Assembly: GCF_002157685.2 (NCBI RefSeq)
Contig: NZ_AP026738.1
Coordinates: 682,001 to 746,000 of the forward strand
Length of the DNA stretch: 64,000 bases
Source: Comamonas thiooxydans
GTDB lineage: Bacteria; Pseudomonadota; Gammaproteobacteria; Burkholderiales; Burkholderiaceae_C
Direction: 5' to 3'
Shown here piece by piece: positions 52,047-61,756 of the stretch. The position numbers and the translations under genes were made by a program. How positions within the stretch are numbered: position 1 is the stretch's first letter; the number at the start of each line of letters is the position of its first letter. The notes beneath the pieces were generated by a model that saw nothing but the letters and a program-made list of their open reading frames with translations, was not told the DNA's origin and did not search any database.

Positions 52047-53225
52047 ATGGCGGTAGCGCATCTGCCTTTGATGTTGCAGGAACGGTTGCCCGCATTGATT
52101 GCGGCCATCTACGAGTCGGCACTGGAGCCGGCGCGCTGGCAGGGCTTTCTGGCCTTGTTCGGTGAGGCCCTGCGTTCACCGGCCAGCGTGATCTGGGCCA
52201 ACGACTTCGCGCAGCGGACGGTGGATCTGGACGGGGGCTTCGGCACTTTCGGCGCCAGTCAGGGCTTTGCCGCCGCCGAACTCGAAAGCTTTGCCGCGCA
52301 CTACTGTCAGTGCAATGTCTGGCTGCAGGACCAGAGCCTGCATAGACCGGGCACGGTGGTGAATTCCTCCACCCTGTTTCCCGACCGCAGCCTGCCGGGT
52401 ACCGAATGGTATGGCGACTGGCTGCAGCCTCAGGATCTGTTCTATTCCTGCGCGGCCGTGGTCGACAACCAGCACGATCGCTCGTTCAATATCACCGTCG
52501 TCAGGCCGCATGCGGTGGGGGCCTACAGCGCCGAAGAGCTGGGCCTTGTGCAGCAACTCATGCCGCATCTGCAGACCGCCTTTGCGATGCACCGACGCCT
52601 GTACCGCACCCAGGCATTGCTCAATGCGTCGCTGGCCGTGCTGGAGGATCTGCCGCTGGGCGTGGTTCTTCTGGACGAACGTGCGACCGTGATGCATGCC
52701 AGCACACGGGCCTTGCGCCTGATGGAGCAAAGCCAGCTGATGTATCGCAGGGCCGACGAGAGCCTGCATGCCACCAATGCCGCAGACCAGCGCTGGCTGC
52801 AGAAAGCCATGCGGGACTGTGTGGCCACGGGGGTGGGCAAGGGGCAGCAGCACGGCCGGGCCAGCCGCTTCACGGGGCTGGCCGGACAGCAGTTGCAGGT
52901 CATGGTGTCGCCCTTGCCCGTACACAGCAGTCCCTATGGCGAACGCAGTGCCGCCATGCTGCTGATCAGCGACCCGGCACTGAGCATTCCCTCGCTGCAG
53001 GAGTTGCTGCGCAATCTGTACCGGCTCACGCTGGCAGAAGCTCAACTGGCCCAGGCGCTGATCAACGGCTGGACCCTGCAGGAGTTCGCCGAGAGGCAAG
53101 GCCTGTCCATCCATACCGCGCGTTCGCAGTTCAAATCGGCGGCGGTCAAGGTCGGCGTGGGGCGGCAGGCTGATTTCGTGCGGGTGCTGCTCACGGGTCC
53201 CGCCCTGCTGCGCTGGCGCGAGTGA
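52047..53225 (+). CDS. LuxR-type helix-turn-helix transcriptional regulator
   Basis: A 392-residue regulator. The C-terminal ~60 residues form a LuxR-like HTH (LTLAEAQLAQALINGWTLQEFAERQGLSIHTARSQFKSAAVKVGV-type). The N-terminal part has a GAF/PAS-like sensory region with the DLPLGVVLLDERATVMHAS segment near residue 205. AAGGAGG precedes ATG 52047; an earlier in-frame ATG at 51987 lacks such a site. It is divergent from the large lipoprotein gene and convergent with gspE, and could regulate either; the signal is unknown. Confidence 0.82.
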   Translation: MAVAHLPLMLQERLPALIAAIYESALEPARWQGFLALFGEALRSPASVIWANDFAQRTVDLDGGFGTFGASQGFAAAELESFAAHYCQCNVWLQDQSLHRPGTVVNSSTLFPDRSLPGTEWYGDWLQPQDLFYSCAAVVDNQHDRSFNITVVRPHAVGAYSAEELGLVQQLMPHLQTAFAMHRRLYRTQALLNASLAVLEDLPLGVVLLDERATVMHASTRALRLMEQSQLMYRRADESLHATNAADQRWLQKAMRDCVATGVGKGQQHGRASRFTGLAGQQLQVMVSPLPVHSSPYGERSAAMLLISDPALSIPSLQELLRNLYRLTLAEAQLAQALINGWTLQEFAERQGLSIHTARSQFKSAAVKVGVGRQADFVRVLLTGPALLRWRE

Positions 53226-53228
53226 GCC

Positions 53229-54590
53229 TCAGTCCCGCGTGACGCGCATGACCTCGGCCTGGGTGGTGATGCCTTCGCGCACCAGGCGTTCGCCATCCTC
53301 GCGCATGAGCTGCATGCCTGCCGCCATGGCAGTCTCGCGGATCTCGGCCTCGCTGGCGCCGCGATGGATCTGGGCGCGAATGGCGTCGTCCACCGCCAGC
53401 AACTCGAAGATGCCGGTCCGGCCCCGGTAGCCGCTGGGCTCGCTCTGGTCGACCTTGCGTACCAGGCGCTGCGCCAGCACCCCCAGCAGCGAGGACGACA
53501 GCAGAAAGGGCTCGACCCCCATGTCGATCAGGCGGGTGACGGCGCTGGGTGCGTCATTGGTGTGCAGCGTGGCCAGTACCAGGTGGCCGGTGAGCGAAGC
53601 CTGGATGGCGATCTGCGCGGTTTCGAAGTCGCGGATTTCGCCGATCATGATCACGTCCGGGTCCTGGCGCAGCAGGGCGCGCAAGGCCTTGGCAAAGGTC
53701 AGCTCGATCTTGGCGTTGACCTGGGTCTGGCCCACGCCGGCCAGCTCATATTCGATGGGGTCTTCCACCGTCATGATGTTGCTGTGGCTGGCGTCCATGC
53801 GCTGCAGCGCGGCGTAGAGCGTGGTGGTCTTGCCCGAGCCCGTGGGCCCGGTGACCAGCACGATGCCGTGCGGCTGCGCCGTGAGATGGGTGAAGCGCCT
53901 GAGCGTCTCGCCGCCCATGCCCACGGCTTCCAGGCTGAGCTTGCTCTCGCTCTTGTCCAGCAGGCGCAGCACGGCGCGCTCGCCGTGGGCGCTGGGCAGG
54001 GTGGAGACGCGCACGTCAATGGCTCGCGTGCCCAGGCGCAGGCTGATGCGCCCGTCCTGGGGCAGACGCTTCTCGGCGATGTCCAGGTCGGCCATGATCT
54101 TCAGGCGGCTGATCAGGGCGGCGTGCAGGGCGCGATTGGGCTGCACCACCTCGCGCAGATCGCCGTCCACGCGAAAGCGCACGCTGGAATGGCGCTCGTA
54201 GGGCTCGATGTGGATGTCCGAAGCGCCGTCGCGTGCCGCCTGCGTGAGCAGGGCATTGAGCATGCGGATGATGGGGGCGTCGTCGGCGGTTTCCAGCAAG
54301 TCCTCCACAGCTGGCAGGTCCTGCATCATGCGCGTCAGATCGGCATCGGACTCGACCTCGCTGACCACCATGGCCGCGCTGGAGTCGCTTTGCGCATAGG
54401 CCGCGCTGATGCGGTGGGCCAGAGCGCCGCTGTCCAGCAACTGCCAGCGTTGCACCGCATGCTTGCGCTGCACTTCGGAGATGGCCGACCAGTCGGGTTG
54501 CGGACCATGCCAGAGCACGGGCTCCTGGCCGTCATCCTCGATCAGCAACTGGCTGCTGCGGGCAAAGCCATAGGGCAGGGGGTAGCGCAT
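53229..54590 (-). CDS. gspE: type II secretion ATPase GspE, lacking the tetra-cysteine zinc domain
   Basis: A 453-residue secretion ATPase with Walker [13 protein letters not shown] (near residue 213), Asp box, Walker B-like [29 protein letters not shown] and the His box [14 protein letters not shown]. In typical GspE a loop with two CxxC pairs lies between LAQRLVR and GYRGRTG; here these blocks are joined by only KVDQSEPS, with no Cys. The N-terminal GspL-binding region is short. It ends the minus-strand gsp run and lies 13 bases after gspD. ATP hydrolysis should be intact; platform coupling may differ. Confidence 0.92.
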   Translation of the reverse strand: MRYPLPYGFARSSQLLIEDDGQEPVLWHGPQPDWSAISEVQRKHAVQRWQLLDSGALAHRISAAYAQSDSSAAMVVSEVESDADLTRMMQDLPAVEDLLETADDAPIIRMLNALLTQAARDGASDIHIEPYERHSSVRFRVDGDLREVVQPNRALHAALISRLKIMADLDIAEKRLPQDGRISLRLGTRAIDVRVSTLPSAHGERAVLRLLDKSESKLSLEAVGMGGETLRRFTHLTAQPHGIVLVTGPTGSGKTTTLYAALQRMDASHSNIMTVEDPIEYELAGVGQTQVNAKIELTFAKALRALLRQDPDVIMIGEIRDFETAQIAIQASLTGHLVLATLHTNDAPSAVTRLIDMGVEPFLLSSSLLGVLAQRLVRKVDQSEPSGYRGRTGIFELLAVDDAIRAQIHRGASEAEIRETAMAAGMQLMREDGERLVREGITTQAEVMRVTRD

Positions 54591-54603
54591 GCGTGGCCTT
54601 CGC

Positions 54604-56985
54604 TTACAGGGTGCCCGGGGGCAGGGTGGCGGGCGTCACAGGCGTCACGGTCACAGGCTGGCCGTTCACCGTGGGCTGGCCAGGGCGCGTGAAGTCCACG
54701 ATCTCGGGCTTGGCCCCGGGAACGATGGTCACATTGGGCGCGCTTGCCGGTGCAGCACCGCTGGATGCGGGCAGCAAGGGCGCGGCATTGACATTGCGCA
54801 TCAGCAGATTGGGGTCGGGCTGCACGGTTTGCTGCATGCCGCGAATGGACTCATAGCGGTCCTGCGAAAGCTGGCTGGTGGAGTTGGCGTCACGCAACAC
54901 CGTGGGGCGCAGAAACACCATCAGATTGGTTTTCTTGCGCTCGCGGCTGGTGTTGCGGAACAGATTGCCCAGCAAGGGAATGTCGCCCAGCAGCGGCACG
55001 CGTTCCTGGCTCTGGCTGTATTCGTCGGCAATCAGGCCGCCCAGCACCACGATGGCACCGTCCTCGACCAGTACATTCGACTCGATGGAGCGTTTGGTGG
55101 TGGTGGCACCGGACTGTGCATTCGCTGTGCCCTGCTTGACTGCCGAGTTCTCCTGGTAGACGGCCATCTTGATAGTGCCGTTCTCGTTGATCTGCGGACG
55201 GATCTTGAGCAGCGTACCCACATCCTTGCGCTCATAGGTAGTGAAGGGATTGACCGAGCCCGAGGTGCCGGCGGTGTTGGTGTAGGAGCCTGTGGGGAAG
55301 GGCACGTTCTCGCCCACCATGATGCTGGCCTCCTCGTTGTCCAGCGTCATCAGATTGGGCGTGGAGAGAATGTTGGTGTCGCCGTCGCCCTGCATCAGGT
55401 TGACCAGGGCACCCAGGCTGGTGTTGCCGTTGACGTTCTGGGTGAAGCCCAGGTTCATGCCCTTCATGCCGCCGATCGCCGAGGCCTGACTGTCGGTGAG
55501 GGGCGTGCCGTTGACCAGATTGCCCACGGCACCCGACAGGCCGAAGATGTTCGAAATGCCGCTGATGGAAGTGCCGTTGCCGAGCACGCCCAGTACGCGG
55601 CCGTTGTTGCGGATCACCGAGCTCCATTGCACGCCGAGCTGGGCGGCCTTGTCGGCGGAGACTTCGACAATCAGTGCTTCGATTAGCACCTGGGCGCGGC
55701 GGCCGTCGAGCTTGTCGATGACGGTGCGCAATTGACGGTACAGCGGGCCAGGGGCGGTGATGATCAGCGAGTTGGTCGTGGGGTCGGCCTGGATCATGCC
55801 GCCCGTGGAAGGTTGCTGGGCCGTGCCAAAGCGTGAGCTGGGGCCGCTGTTGCCACCGCCCAGGCCTACGGTAGCGCTGCCGTCCGTGCCGCGTGAAATC
55901 ACGGGCTGGGAGCTGGCTGCATTCGTGGTCGAGCCGGCGGCTGCCGTCATGCCCGGCTGGCCGCCCAGGGCGGTGCTGGCACTGGTCTGGGCGTTGATGG
56001 CGGCACGCAGCGTGGCGGCCAGGGACACCGCGTCGGCGTTCTTGAGATACACCACATGGATGTTGCCGTCGTCACCGTTGCCCGTCATGGCCGGCTGGTC
56101 CAGACGCGCGATCAGCGAGCGGATCTGTGACAGCTTGGCCGGGTTGGCCGCACGGATCAGCACCGAGTTGCTGCGCGGCTCGGCCAGTATGGAGGTGCGG
56201 AAACTGGTGTCCGCCTGACCTGCTGCCGCGCCGGCTCCTGCCTGGATCACGCCGGCGGCGGTGGCAGAGCCGCCTTCCATCAGACGGTTGACCAGGGCCA
56301 CCATGTCGGCTGCCACGGCATGGCGCAGCGAGATGACTTCCACCTCGGTGGCGTTGGATACATCGGTGCTGGCGATGATGCGCGAGATGCGCTGCAGATT
56401 GTCCGCGTAGTCGGTGATGATCAGCGAGTTGTTGCCGGGGTTGACGTTGATGGTGTTGTTGGGGCTGATCAGCGGCCGCAGCACGGGCACCAGATTGTTG
56501 GCGTTCTCGTAGTTGAGCTTGAAGATCTGCGTGACGATCTGTCCGCCGCCAGCCTGACTGCCGCGTCCGCCCTGACCGACGGAGACCTCGCTGGACTGCA
56601 GCTTGGCATCGGCTTCGGGAATCACCTTGAACAGACCTGCCGACTCCGTCACTGTGAAGCCCTGCATGCGCAGTGCCGCCAGGTATTGCTGATAGGCAGT
56701 GGCAGGCGAGACGGCCTTGTCGGTCAGCAGCGTGATCTGGCCCTTGACGCGTGGATCCACCACCACGTTGCGATTGGTGATGGCGGCCATGGCGCGCGAC
56801 ACGGCCTCGATATCGGCATTGGTGAAGTTCAGCGTGACCGGCTCGCCTGGTCGCAGACTAGGAGTGGCATTCGCTTGTCCGCTCTGGGTTTGAGCATGAA
56901 TAGGTGCTGAAATGCAGACGGCAAGCGAGGCAACAGCTATCGAATGCAGTGTGTTTTGCCAGGCGGTGCGTGAATGCTGAGTCAT
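54604..56985 (-). CDS. gspD: type II secretion outer-membrane secretin GspD
   Basis: A 793-residue secretin with signal peptide ([12 protein letters not shown] region), N0 domain ([24 protein letters not shown]), three N1-N3 repeats (for example [24 protein letters not shown] and [16 protein letters not shown]), a Gly/Ser-rich insertion near 350-400, and the secretin pore domain ([25 protein letters not shown] and [15 protein letters not shown]). It forms the outer-membrane channel. The C-terminal extension is Pro/Ala/Thr-rich. It follows gspN with a 3-base gap. Confidence 0.94.
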   Translation of the reverse strand: MTQHSRTAWQNTLHSIAVASLAVCISAPIHAQTQSGQANATPSLRPGEPVTLNFTNADIEAVSRAMAAITNRNVVVDPRVKGQITLLTDKAVSPATAYQQYLAALRMQGFTVTESAGLFKVIPEADAKLQSSEVSVGQGGRGSQAGGGQIVTQIFKLNYENANNLVPVLRPLISPNNTINVNPGNNSLIITDYADNLQRISRIIASTDVSNATEVEVISLRHAVAADMVALVNRLMEGGSATAAGVIQAGAGAAAGQADTSFRTSILAEPRSNSVLIRAANPAKLSQIRSLIARLDQPAMTGNGDDGNIHVVYLKNADAVSLAATLRAAINAQTSASTALGGQPGMTAAAGSTTNAASSQPVISRGTDGSATVGLGGGNSGPSSRFGTAQQPSTGGMIQADPTTNSLIITAPGPLYRQLRTVIDKLDGRRAQVLIEALIVEVSADKAAQLGVQWSSVIRNNGRVLGVLGNGTSISGISNIFGLSGAVGNLVNGTPLTDSQASAIGGMKGMNLGFTQNVNGNTSLGALVNLMQGDGDTNILSTPNLMTLDNEEASIMVGENVPFPTGSYTNTAGTSGSVNPFTTYERKDVGTLLKIRPQINENGTIKMAVYQENSAVKQGTANAQSGATTTKRSIESNVLVEDGAIVVLGGLIADEYSQSQERVPLLGDIPLLGNLFRNTSRERKKTNLMVFLRPTVLRDANSTSQLSQDRYESIRGMQQTVQPDPNLLMRNVNAAPLLPASSGAAPASAPNVTIVPGAKPEIVDFTRPGQPTVNGQPVTVTPVTPATLPPGTL

Positions 56986-56988
56986 GTG

Positions 56989-57819
56989 TCAACCAAAGGT
57001 GATGATGGAGCGCGCACCCTGGCGGCGCCCCAAGATATTGAGCAAATTCGACAGAGCGGCTTCGCGCTCGGGGCTGGCAGAGGCTTCGCCCCTGAAATGC
57101 AGGCGCGAGCCCACCCATTGGCCCTGGCCGCTGAGCTGCAGGTCGCCGCCCAGCGTGGTCAGATTCAGCTGGGCATTGTCTCCGCCCTGTATATCGAGGC
57201 GGTAGCTGCCCAGGGGCTTGAGCGACGACAGCCTGGACGATACGGCCAGGGCTTCGAGCCGCGTCAGCCCCTGGCTGTTGGCCCGGCCGGCGCGATATTG
57301 CAGTGTCAGCCCGACGGTGGACAGGCGCAACTGGCCCTGCAGGGCCACGGTGTTCCAGGGCGTGCCAAGGCCGGCCAACAGGTCGGCTGGCAGCTGCAGC
57401 ACGCTGTCCTTGACGCGCACCGTCATGGCGTTCCAGCCCGGCTGCAACTGAGCCAGCAAAGGCGTGTCGGTGCAGCAATCGCTTTGCAGGCTGATGCTGG
57501 CGCCGCTCAGCCCGGGTCGCAATGTCCAGTTCAGGCGAGTGGGCAGGCTGCTCTGGTCCTGGCTGTCCTTGCCGCCCGTGAGCACCAGCCTGGCCGAGCC
57601 ACGCCAGAGCGTGCCGCGCGGCTCCTGCAGCTGTACCTGGTTGGCGGTGGCAGATTGCACGCCGGCCGCCAGCCAGGCCGCCGGGGCCTGGATCAGTACC
57701 GTCAGCAGAGCACCCAGCAAGGCACCGCCCACTGCCCAGCGGCGCGGCGAACGCGGATCGCCTGCATCGCGCTGTCTGCGCAGGGCTTGGCTGGCGGGGC
57801 GTGATCGGGACAGTTTCAT
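56989..57819 (-). CDS. gspN: type II secretion protein GspN
   Basis: A 276-residue GspN-family protein: a cationic N-terminus, one membrane segment (VGGALLGALLTVLIQAPAAWLAAGV, about residues 29-53), then a periplasmic beta-rich domain with WRGSARLVL and LDIQGGDNAQLNLTTLGGDLQLSGQGQW. GspN is an accessory component found in a subset of T2SS. It lies between gspM and gspD. The C-terminus is close to the gspD start. Confidence 0.85.
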   Translation of the reverse strand: MKLSRSRPASQALRRQRDAGDPRSPRRWAVGGALLGALLTVLIQAPAAWLAAGVQSATANQVQLQEPRGTLWRGSARLVLTGGKDSQDQSSLPTRLNWTLRPGLSGASISLQSDCCTDTPLLAQLQPGWNAMTVRVKDSVLQLPADLLAGLGTPWNTVALQGQLRLSTVGLTLQYRAGRANSQGLTRLEALAVSSRLSSLKPLGSYRLDIQGGDNAQLNLTTLGGDLQLSGQGQWVGSRLHFRGEASASPEREAALSNLLNILGRRQGARSIITFG

Positions 57820-57828
57820 GGCCTGGGC

Positions 57829-58371
57829 TCAGTTCTGCCCGCCCGCGTTGCCGGGCAAATCGAGCAGCAGATTGCCGCTCCAGCGCGTGACGGCGGCGCC
57901 GTCGACGCTTTCGCCGAGGACGCGGTTGAGCTTCATCTCGGCCACCGAGGCATGGCTGTTATCACGCACCTGGGCTAGCCAGCGGGCCAGGGCGGGAGCG
58001 GCGGCATTGCTCAGGCTGACCTGGGCACGGTCGCCCAGCCACTGCAACTGTGCGCTGCTGCCGAGTTCGGTCTTGAGCGACTGCTCCAGCTGCGTGCGCG
58101 CATCGGTGCTATTGCCCTGCGGCTGCTGGCGCAGTAGCTCGGCCTGGGCCTGCATCTGCAGCATGTTCTGCAGCTCGCGCTCCGCTGCCGCATGGCGCGC
58201 GGGGGCCGTGCGCAGGCTGTGCACGGCCGGTGCCAGCGCCACCCACCAGAGCAGGGCCAGCAGCACGACGCTGGCGGCGATCAGCAACAGATTCTGTTCG
58301 CGCTGGGCCAGGGCGCTCCAGCGCTGGCGCAGCGGAGCCAATGCGGCGTTCAAGGCGTTTTTCTGCTTCAT
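57829..58371 (-). CDS. gspM: type II secretion protein GspM
   Basis: A 180-residue bitopic inner-membrane protein: a membrane segment at about residues 26-45 (LLLIAASVVLLALLWWVALAPA), a periplasmic coiled region and a ferredoxin-like C-terminal domain (LEQSLKTELGSSAQLQWLGDRAQVSL). GspM partners GspL in the assembly platform. Its start overlaps the gspL stop by 4 bases. Confidence 0.88.
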   Translation of the reverse strand: MKQKNALNAALAPLRQRWSALAQREQNLLLIAASVVLLALLWWVALAPAVHSLRTAPARHAAAERELQNMLQMQAQAELLRQQPQGNSTDARTQLEQSLKTELGSSAQLQWLGDRAQVSLSNAAAPALARWLAQVRDNSHASVAEMKLNRVLGESVDGAAVTRWSGNLLLDLPGNAGGQN

Positions 58372-59594
58372 GGCCTAGCCTTTGCACTCAGCACCAGATC
58401 TGTTCCTTCGCGTTGCAGCATATAGCCATTGGCCTGCAGACTTTGCTGTGCGTCGCCCAGTGCTTCGGGACTCAGGTCCAGGCCCGAGATACGCAGCTGC
58501 TTGTCCTGGTATTGCAGGCTCTTGGCATTCTGCACGCCCTGAATGCTGGCGCTTGTAGCCAGCAGGGCTTCAAGGTCGCTGGCGGACAGTGCGCCGGAGT
58601 TGCTGCGCAGCAGATCCAGTTCGCGTTGCATCTGTACCGGAGCATCGATGATGACGGGCACGTGAGGGAAGGTGGTCTGAAGCACCTGCTTGGCCTGCTG
58701 CTGGCGCAGTTCGATGGCACGGTTTTCCCTGAAAGCCCAGGCGTTGAGTCCGGCCAGTTGGGCGACGACGGCAATGCCAGCTGCCCAGCGTGCAGCGCGC
58801 CATTGCGGGGCCTTGGCAAAACCATGCCAGGCATCGAGCAGGCGCCGCTTGGCGCGGGTGCTGCCGCCCAGGTCCAGATCGAACTGGGCCAGGTCGCCGG
58901 CGTAGCCATGGCTTTGCAGCAGCCGCTGGGCGGCGGTGAAGATACTGACCGGGCGCTGCAGTGTCTCCGCGCTGTGTGCCAGGTGGGGTTCGGCCAGCAC
59001 TGGCAGATCCTCGGGCAGGCGAGCCAGCAGTGGCTGCAACAGGCCGGCATCGGCATGCTGGGGCAGGACGACGAGGCAGGCCTGTTCATCCAGTCCGGTG
59101 GCGCTCAACTGGGGCTGGGTGCTGTCGCCCGACAGAAGCAGCTGGGCCTTGCTGCTTGGCCATTGTTCGGGCACCAGGCGGCTGGCGGCATGACCCTGCT
59201 GCTCCAGGGCCTGCAGATGGGATTGCAGCCAGCCCTTGTTGCAGGCGGCCACCCAGCAGGTCTGACCCGTCGCCGAGCCAGCGTCCAGTGCCAGGTGCAT
59301 GGCGGCTGGCTCATCGAGCAGTTTTTCTTCCAGCAAACCCTCGAGCACGGCGCGCAGACGCTGCTGGCGCCGGCTTTGTACATTCAGTCCCAAAGGCAAG
59401 GTGACGGCATGCCAGGACAGCTGAGCTGCCGGGATGACGGCGGTGACCTGGGTCGTGCGGCCCGTGGCCGGCAGCAGGGACGCCGCAGCCTGGCCGCTGC
59501 GCAGAATGCTTTGGCCATCGTCGCTGACGACGTATAGATATTCCGTGGCGGAGTTGGCGGGCTTCGCCGACAGCTGTATTAGCAATGTGCTCAT
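58368..59594 (-). CDS. gspL: type II secretion protein GspL
   Basis: A 408-residue protein with an actin-like cytoplasmic domain (residues 1-250, TQVTAVIPAAQLSWHAVTLP), a membrane segment near 258-275 (RWAAGIAVVAQLAGLNAWAF) and a periplasmic ferredoxin-like domain (ISGLDLSPEALGDAQQSLQANGY). GspL recruits GspE to the membrane and binds GspM. It overlaps gspM and follows gspK after 45 bases. Confidence 0.88.
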   Translation of the reverse strand: MSTLLIQLSAKPANSATEYLYVVSDDGQSILRSGQAAASLLPATGRTTQVTAVIPAAQLSWHAVTLPLGLNVQSRRQQRLRAVLEGLLEEKLLDEPAAMHLALDAGSATGQTCWVAACNKGWLQSHLQALEQQGHAASRLVPEQWPSSKAQLLLSGDSTQPQLSATGLDEQACLVVLPQHADAGLLQPLLARLPEDLPVLAEPHLAHSAETLQRPVSIFTAAQRLLQSHGYAGDLAQFDLDLGGSTRAKRRLLDAWHGFAKAPQWRAARWAAGIAVVAQLAGLNAWAFRENRAIELRQQQAKQVLQTTFPHVPVIIDAPVQMQRELDLLRSNSGALSASDLEALLATSASIQGVQNAKSLQYQDKQLRISGLDLSPEALGDAQQSLQANGYMLQREGTDLVLSAKARP

Positions 59595-59639
59595 GAGGGA
59601 AGATGCAGCATTCTATGGGGGCAGTGTGACATCAGGGTG

Positions 59640-60698
59640 TCAGGGTCTGGCAACTGCGGGCATACCCCAGTCGGCATGCTCTTGCCACAGGGTAGTCACG
59701 CTCATGCCCTTGCGCTGAATCAGTGAGCGCTGACTCAAGACGTTGTCCCCGAGGCGCAGACGACCGCGGGCTTCGAAATAGCTGGTGGTCACGGAGTGTG
59801 TGGCACTGTTGAAGACGCCGCTCAGGCCTATGGCCGCAGCCGCTGCATTCAGGGACTTGAAAGGCGAGGCGCCGCGCAACTGCACCAGCTGGTTGGCACG
59901 GGCCCAGTCCAGATCCTCGGTGCTGGCCCAGATGACCTCGGCGCTGGCCGTGTTGAGATTGACCATGGTGCGCTCGGGCAACAGTGAGACATAGGGCTCG
60001 ATGCGCGCGATGATGCGCGGATCGACGCCCAGCCAGCCCAGCTGCCCGACCGTGCGCGGCATCAGCGGCGCTGTCTGGCTCTTGCCGCGCATGGCTTGCT
60101 GCAAGGCCGTGGCGATCTGCATGGCGGAGCTGCCGGGCAGGCCCAGGCGCTCGAACAGGCGCAGAAAAGGCTTGAGGTTTTCCTCCTTCACGCTCGAATC
60201 GGCCCCGCTGAGCAGATTGCGCAGATTCAGGCGCGACTGCAGATCCACGATCTCGCCCGAGAGAAAAGCGTCCTGCATGTCGGCAAGACCGTCATCGACC
60301 TGGCTGACATTGTTCTTGGCTGCCAGAAATGTGGACAGGCGAGCCTCCTTCAGCGGCACCGCCCAGGGCTCGCCCAGATGATCGACCGGGTTGCTGCGGT
60401 TGGCGCGCGAGTCCTCCTGCAGCACCACGCGCGACCAGTCCAGCGCACCCAGCAGCAACCAGTTGGCCTGCACGCGATTGCGTTCGGCGGTCTCGATTTC
60501 AACATCGCGCCATTGCTGCCAGAGCGCGGCCGAGGCCAGGGTAGCAACCAGCACCACCGTCAGCATGGCCGCCAGCAACGCTGCACCGCGCTGGCGCGTG
60601 CGCCTGAAACTGGAGCGCCCCAAGCCGGAAACCCCGAGCAAGGGCCGCCCCGCAGCGATGGGGTGGGAAGGCGCGAAGCGACTCAGGGGGGATTTCAT
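59640..60698 (-). CDS. gspK: type II secretion minor pseudopilin GspK with repeat-encoded N-terminus
   Basis: A 352-residue minor pseudopilin. The prepilin-like segment RQRGAALLAAMLTVVLVATLASAALW lies at about residues 35-60; the large globular domain contains EIVDLQSRLNLRNLL and MVNLNTASAEVIWASTEDLDWARA, typical of GspK. The start overlaps the gspJ stop (ATGA). The first ~30 residues (SPLSRFAPSHPIAAGRPLL) are encoded by a REP-like element, making an unusually long leader before the peptidase site. There is no other ATG before the pseudopilin motif. Confidence 0.9.
   Translation of the reverse strand: MKSPLSRFAPSHPIAAGRPLLGVSGLGRSSFRRTRQRGAALLAAMLTVVLVATLASAALWQQWRDVEIETAERNRVQANWLLLGALDWSRVVLQEDSRANRSNPVDHLGEPWAVPLKEARLSTFLAAKNNVSQVDDGLADMQDAFLSGEIVDLQSRLNLRNLLSGADSSVKEENLKPFLRLFERLGLPGSSAMQIATALQQAMRGKSQTAPLMPRTVGQLGWLGVDPRIIARIEPYVSLLPERTMVNLNTASAEVIWASTEDLDWARANQLVQLRGASPFKSLNAAAAAIGLSGVFNSATHSVTTSYFEARGRLRLGDNVLSQRSLIQRKGMSVTTLWQEHADWGMPAVARP
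60625..60695. repeat. REP-like element inside the 5' end of gspK
   Basis: It shares CGAGCAAGGGCC and GCCGCCCCGCAG words with the nirB-nirD element and GAAGGCGCG..AGCG..CTCAGGGGG with the cphA-downstream element. It is translated as part of the GspK leader. Confidence 0.6.
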
Positions 60699-61387
60699 GA
60701 TCGTGAGTTGGAGCGCAGCGGGTTGACCCAGTCCACCGTCATCACGCCGTTGAGCGCGCGGCCGGGCGGCAGGGTCAGCTCGATGCGTATGCCGTCGGGC
60801 ACCGTCGGCAGCACGGCATTGCCGTCGCTGCCGACGCTGCTGCCGTCATCGTCGCCCTGATCGCTGGACTGCGGGTTGGTCCAGGCGTTGCTGCGGTAGT
60901 AGTAGACGCGCCACAGATCAAGCGGGATCAGCACGGTCTCGCGGCGCATCTGGTCGCTGGAGGGGTTGCGGCCCCATTGGGCCGCCTGGTTCCAGGCATC
61001 GTTCCATTCGCTGACCGTGCGCGCGGGCAGCGATTGCCAGCGCACCCATTGGAAGCGGCCGTCCACATTGCGTCGGCTCCAGGCCACGATGAGCGCCCCG
61101 TTGTCGACGGCGGCACTGGTCTTGCGCGTCAGGCGCAGCACCTGGCCGTCCCAGTCCAGCACCTGGCGACCCTGCAGCGGCATCAGCGCGTTGAGGTCGG
61201 CATTCCACTGGGCCAGCACGGTCTGCATGACGGCGTGCTGCTCGCCCTGCTCGCGCGTCACCTCCTGCGCTCTCAGCATGCCGTCGATGCCGCGCCAGCT
61301 CATGATGGACAGCAAAGCCATGGCGGCCAGGGCCACCAGCAGCTCGATCAGCGTGAAACCTTGGCTTCTGTTGCGCATGCTGCTCAT
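60695..61387 (-). CDS. gspJ: type II secretion minor pseudopilin GspJ
   Basis: A 230-residue pseudopilin. The prepilin site is SQGFTLIELLVALAAMALLSIMSWRG at about residues 8-33, with Glu at position +5 of the mature protein; a globular domain with LNALMPLQGRQVLDWDGQVLRLTR and WRVYYYRSNAWTNP follows. Part of the pseudopilus tip complex with GspI and GspK. It overlaps gspK by 4 bases. Confidence 0.9.
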   Translation of the reverse strand: MSSMRNRSQGFTLIELLVALAAMALLSIMSWRGIDGMLRAQEVTREQGEQHAVMQTVLAQWNADLNALMPLQGRQVLDWDGQVLRLTRKTSAAVDNGALIVAWSRRNVDGRFQWVRWQSLPARTVSEWNDAWNQAAQWGRNPSSDQMRRETVLIPLDLWRVYYYRSNAWTNPQSSDQGDDDGSSVGSDGNAVLPTVPDGIRIELTLPPGRALNGVMTVDWVNPLRSNSRS

Positions 61388-61390
61388 GAT

Positions 61391-61756
61391 TCAGTAGCGA
61401 CCGACAATGGTAGAGACGCGCAGCACCGCAGCCGCTTCGGAAAACACCTGAGCATCCACGCGCCTGAAACTGGGATTGGGCGTGGGGCGCACGCTGAGCT
61501 GTACCTGCATCTGTCTGCCGGCCTGCTGGCACTGGATGGTGGTGTCGCCGACGGCAGGCATCTGATTGAACAGGCGCAGTCGCACCAGTTCGTTCTGTGC
61601 GCATAGCTGGGCCAGGATGACGTCGGACTGGCGCTGGGCATTGCGCGTCAGGGCGCTGCTGGCCTGAAGTCCAGCCAGCAGGGTGATGCCGACGATACCG
61701 ACCGCGACCAGTACCTCGATCAGCGTGAAGCCGCGTTGCTGCTGGGCGGGCTTCAT
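61391..61756 (-). CDS. gspI: type II secretion minor pseudopilin GspI
   Basis: A 121-residue pseudopilin with QQRGFTLIEVLVAVGIVGITLLAGLQA at the N-terminus and a compact C-terminal domain (LCAQNELVRLRLFNQMPAVGDTT). ATG 61756 overlaps the gspH stop by four bases and gives the normal short leader; a longer in-frame start upstream lies inside gspH and is rejected. Confidence 0.9.
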   Translation of the reverse strand: MKPAQQQRGFTLIEVLVAVGIVGITLLAGLQASSALTRNAQRQSDVILAQLCAQNELVRLRLFNQMPAVGDTTIQCQQAGRQMQVQLSVRPTPNPSFRRVDAQVFSEAAAVLRVSTIVGRY

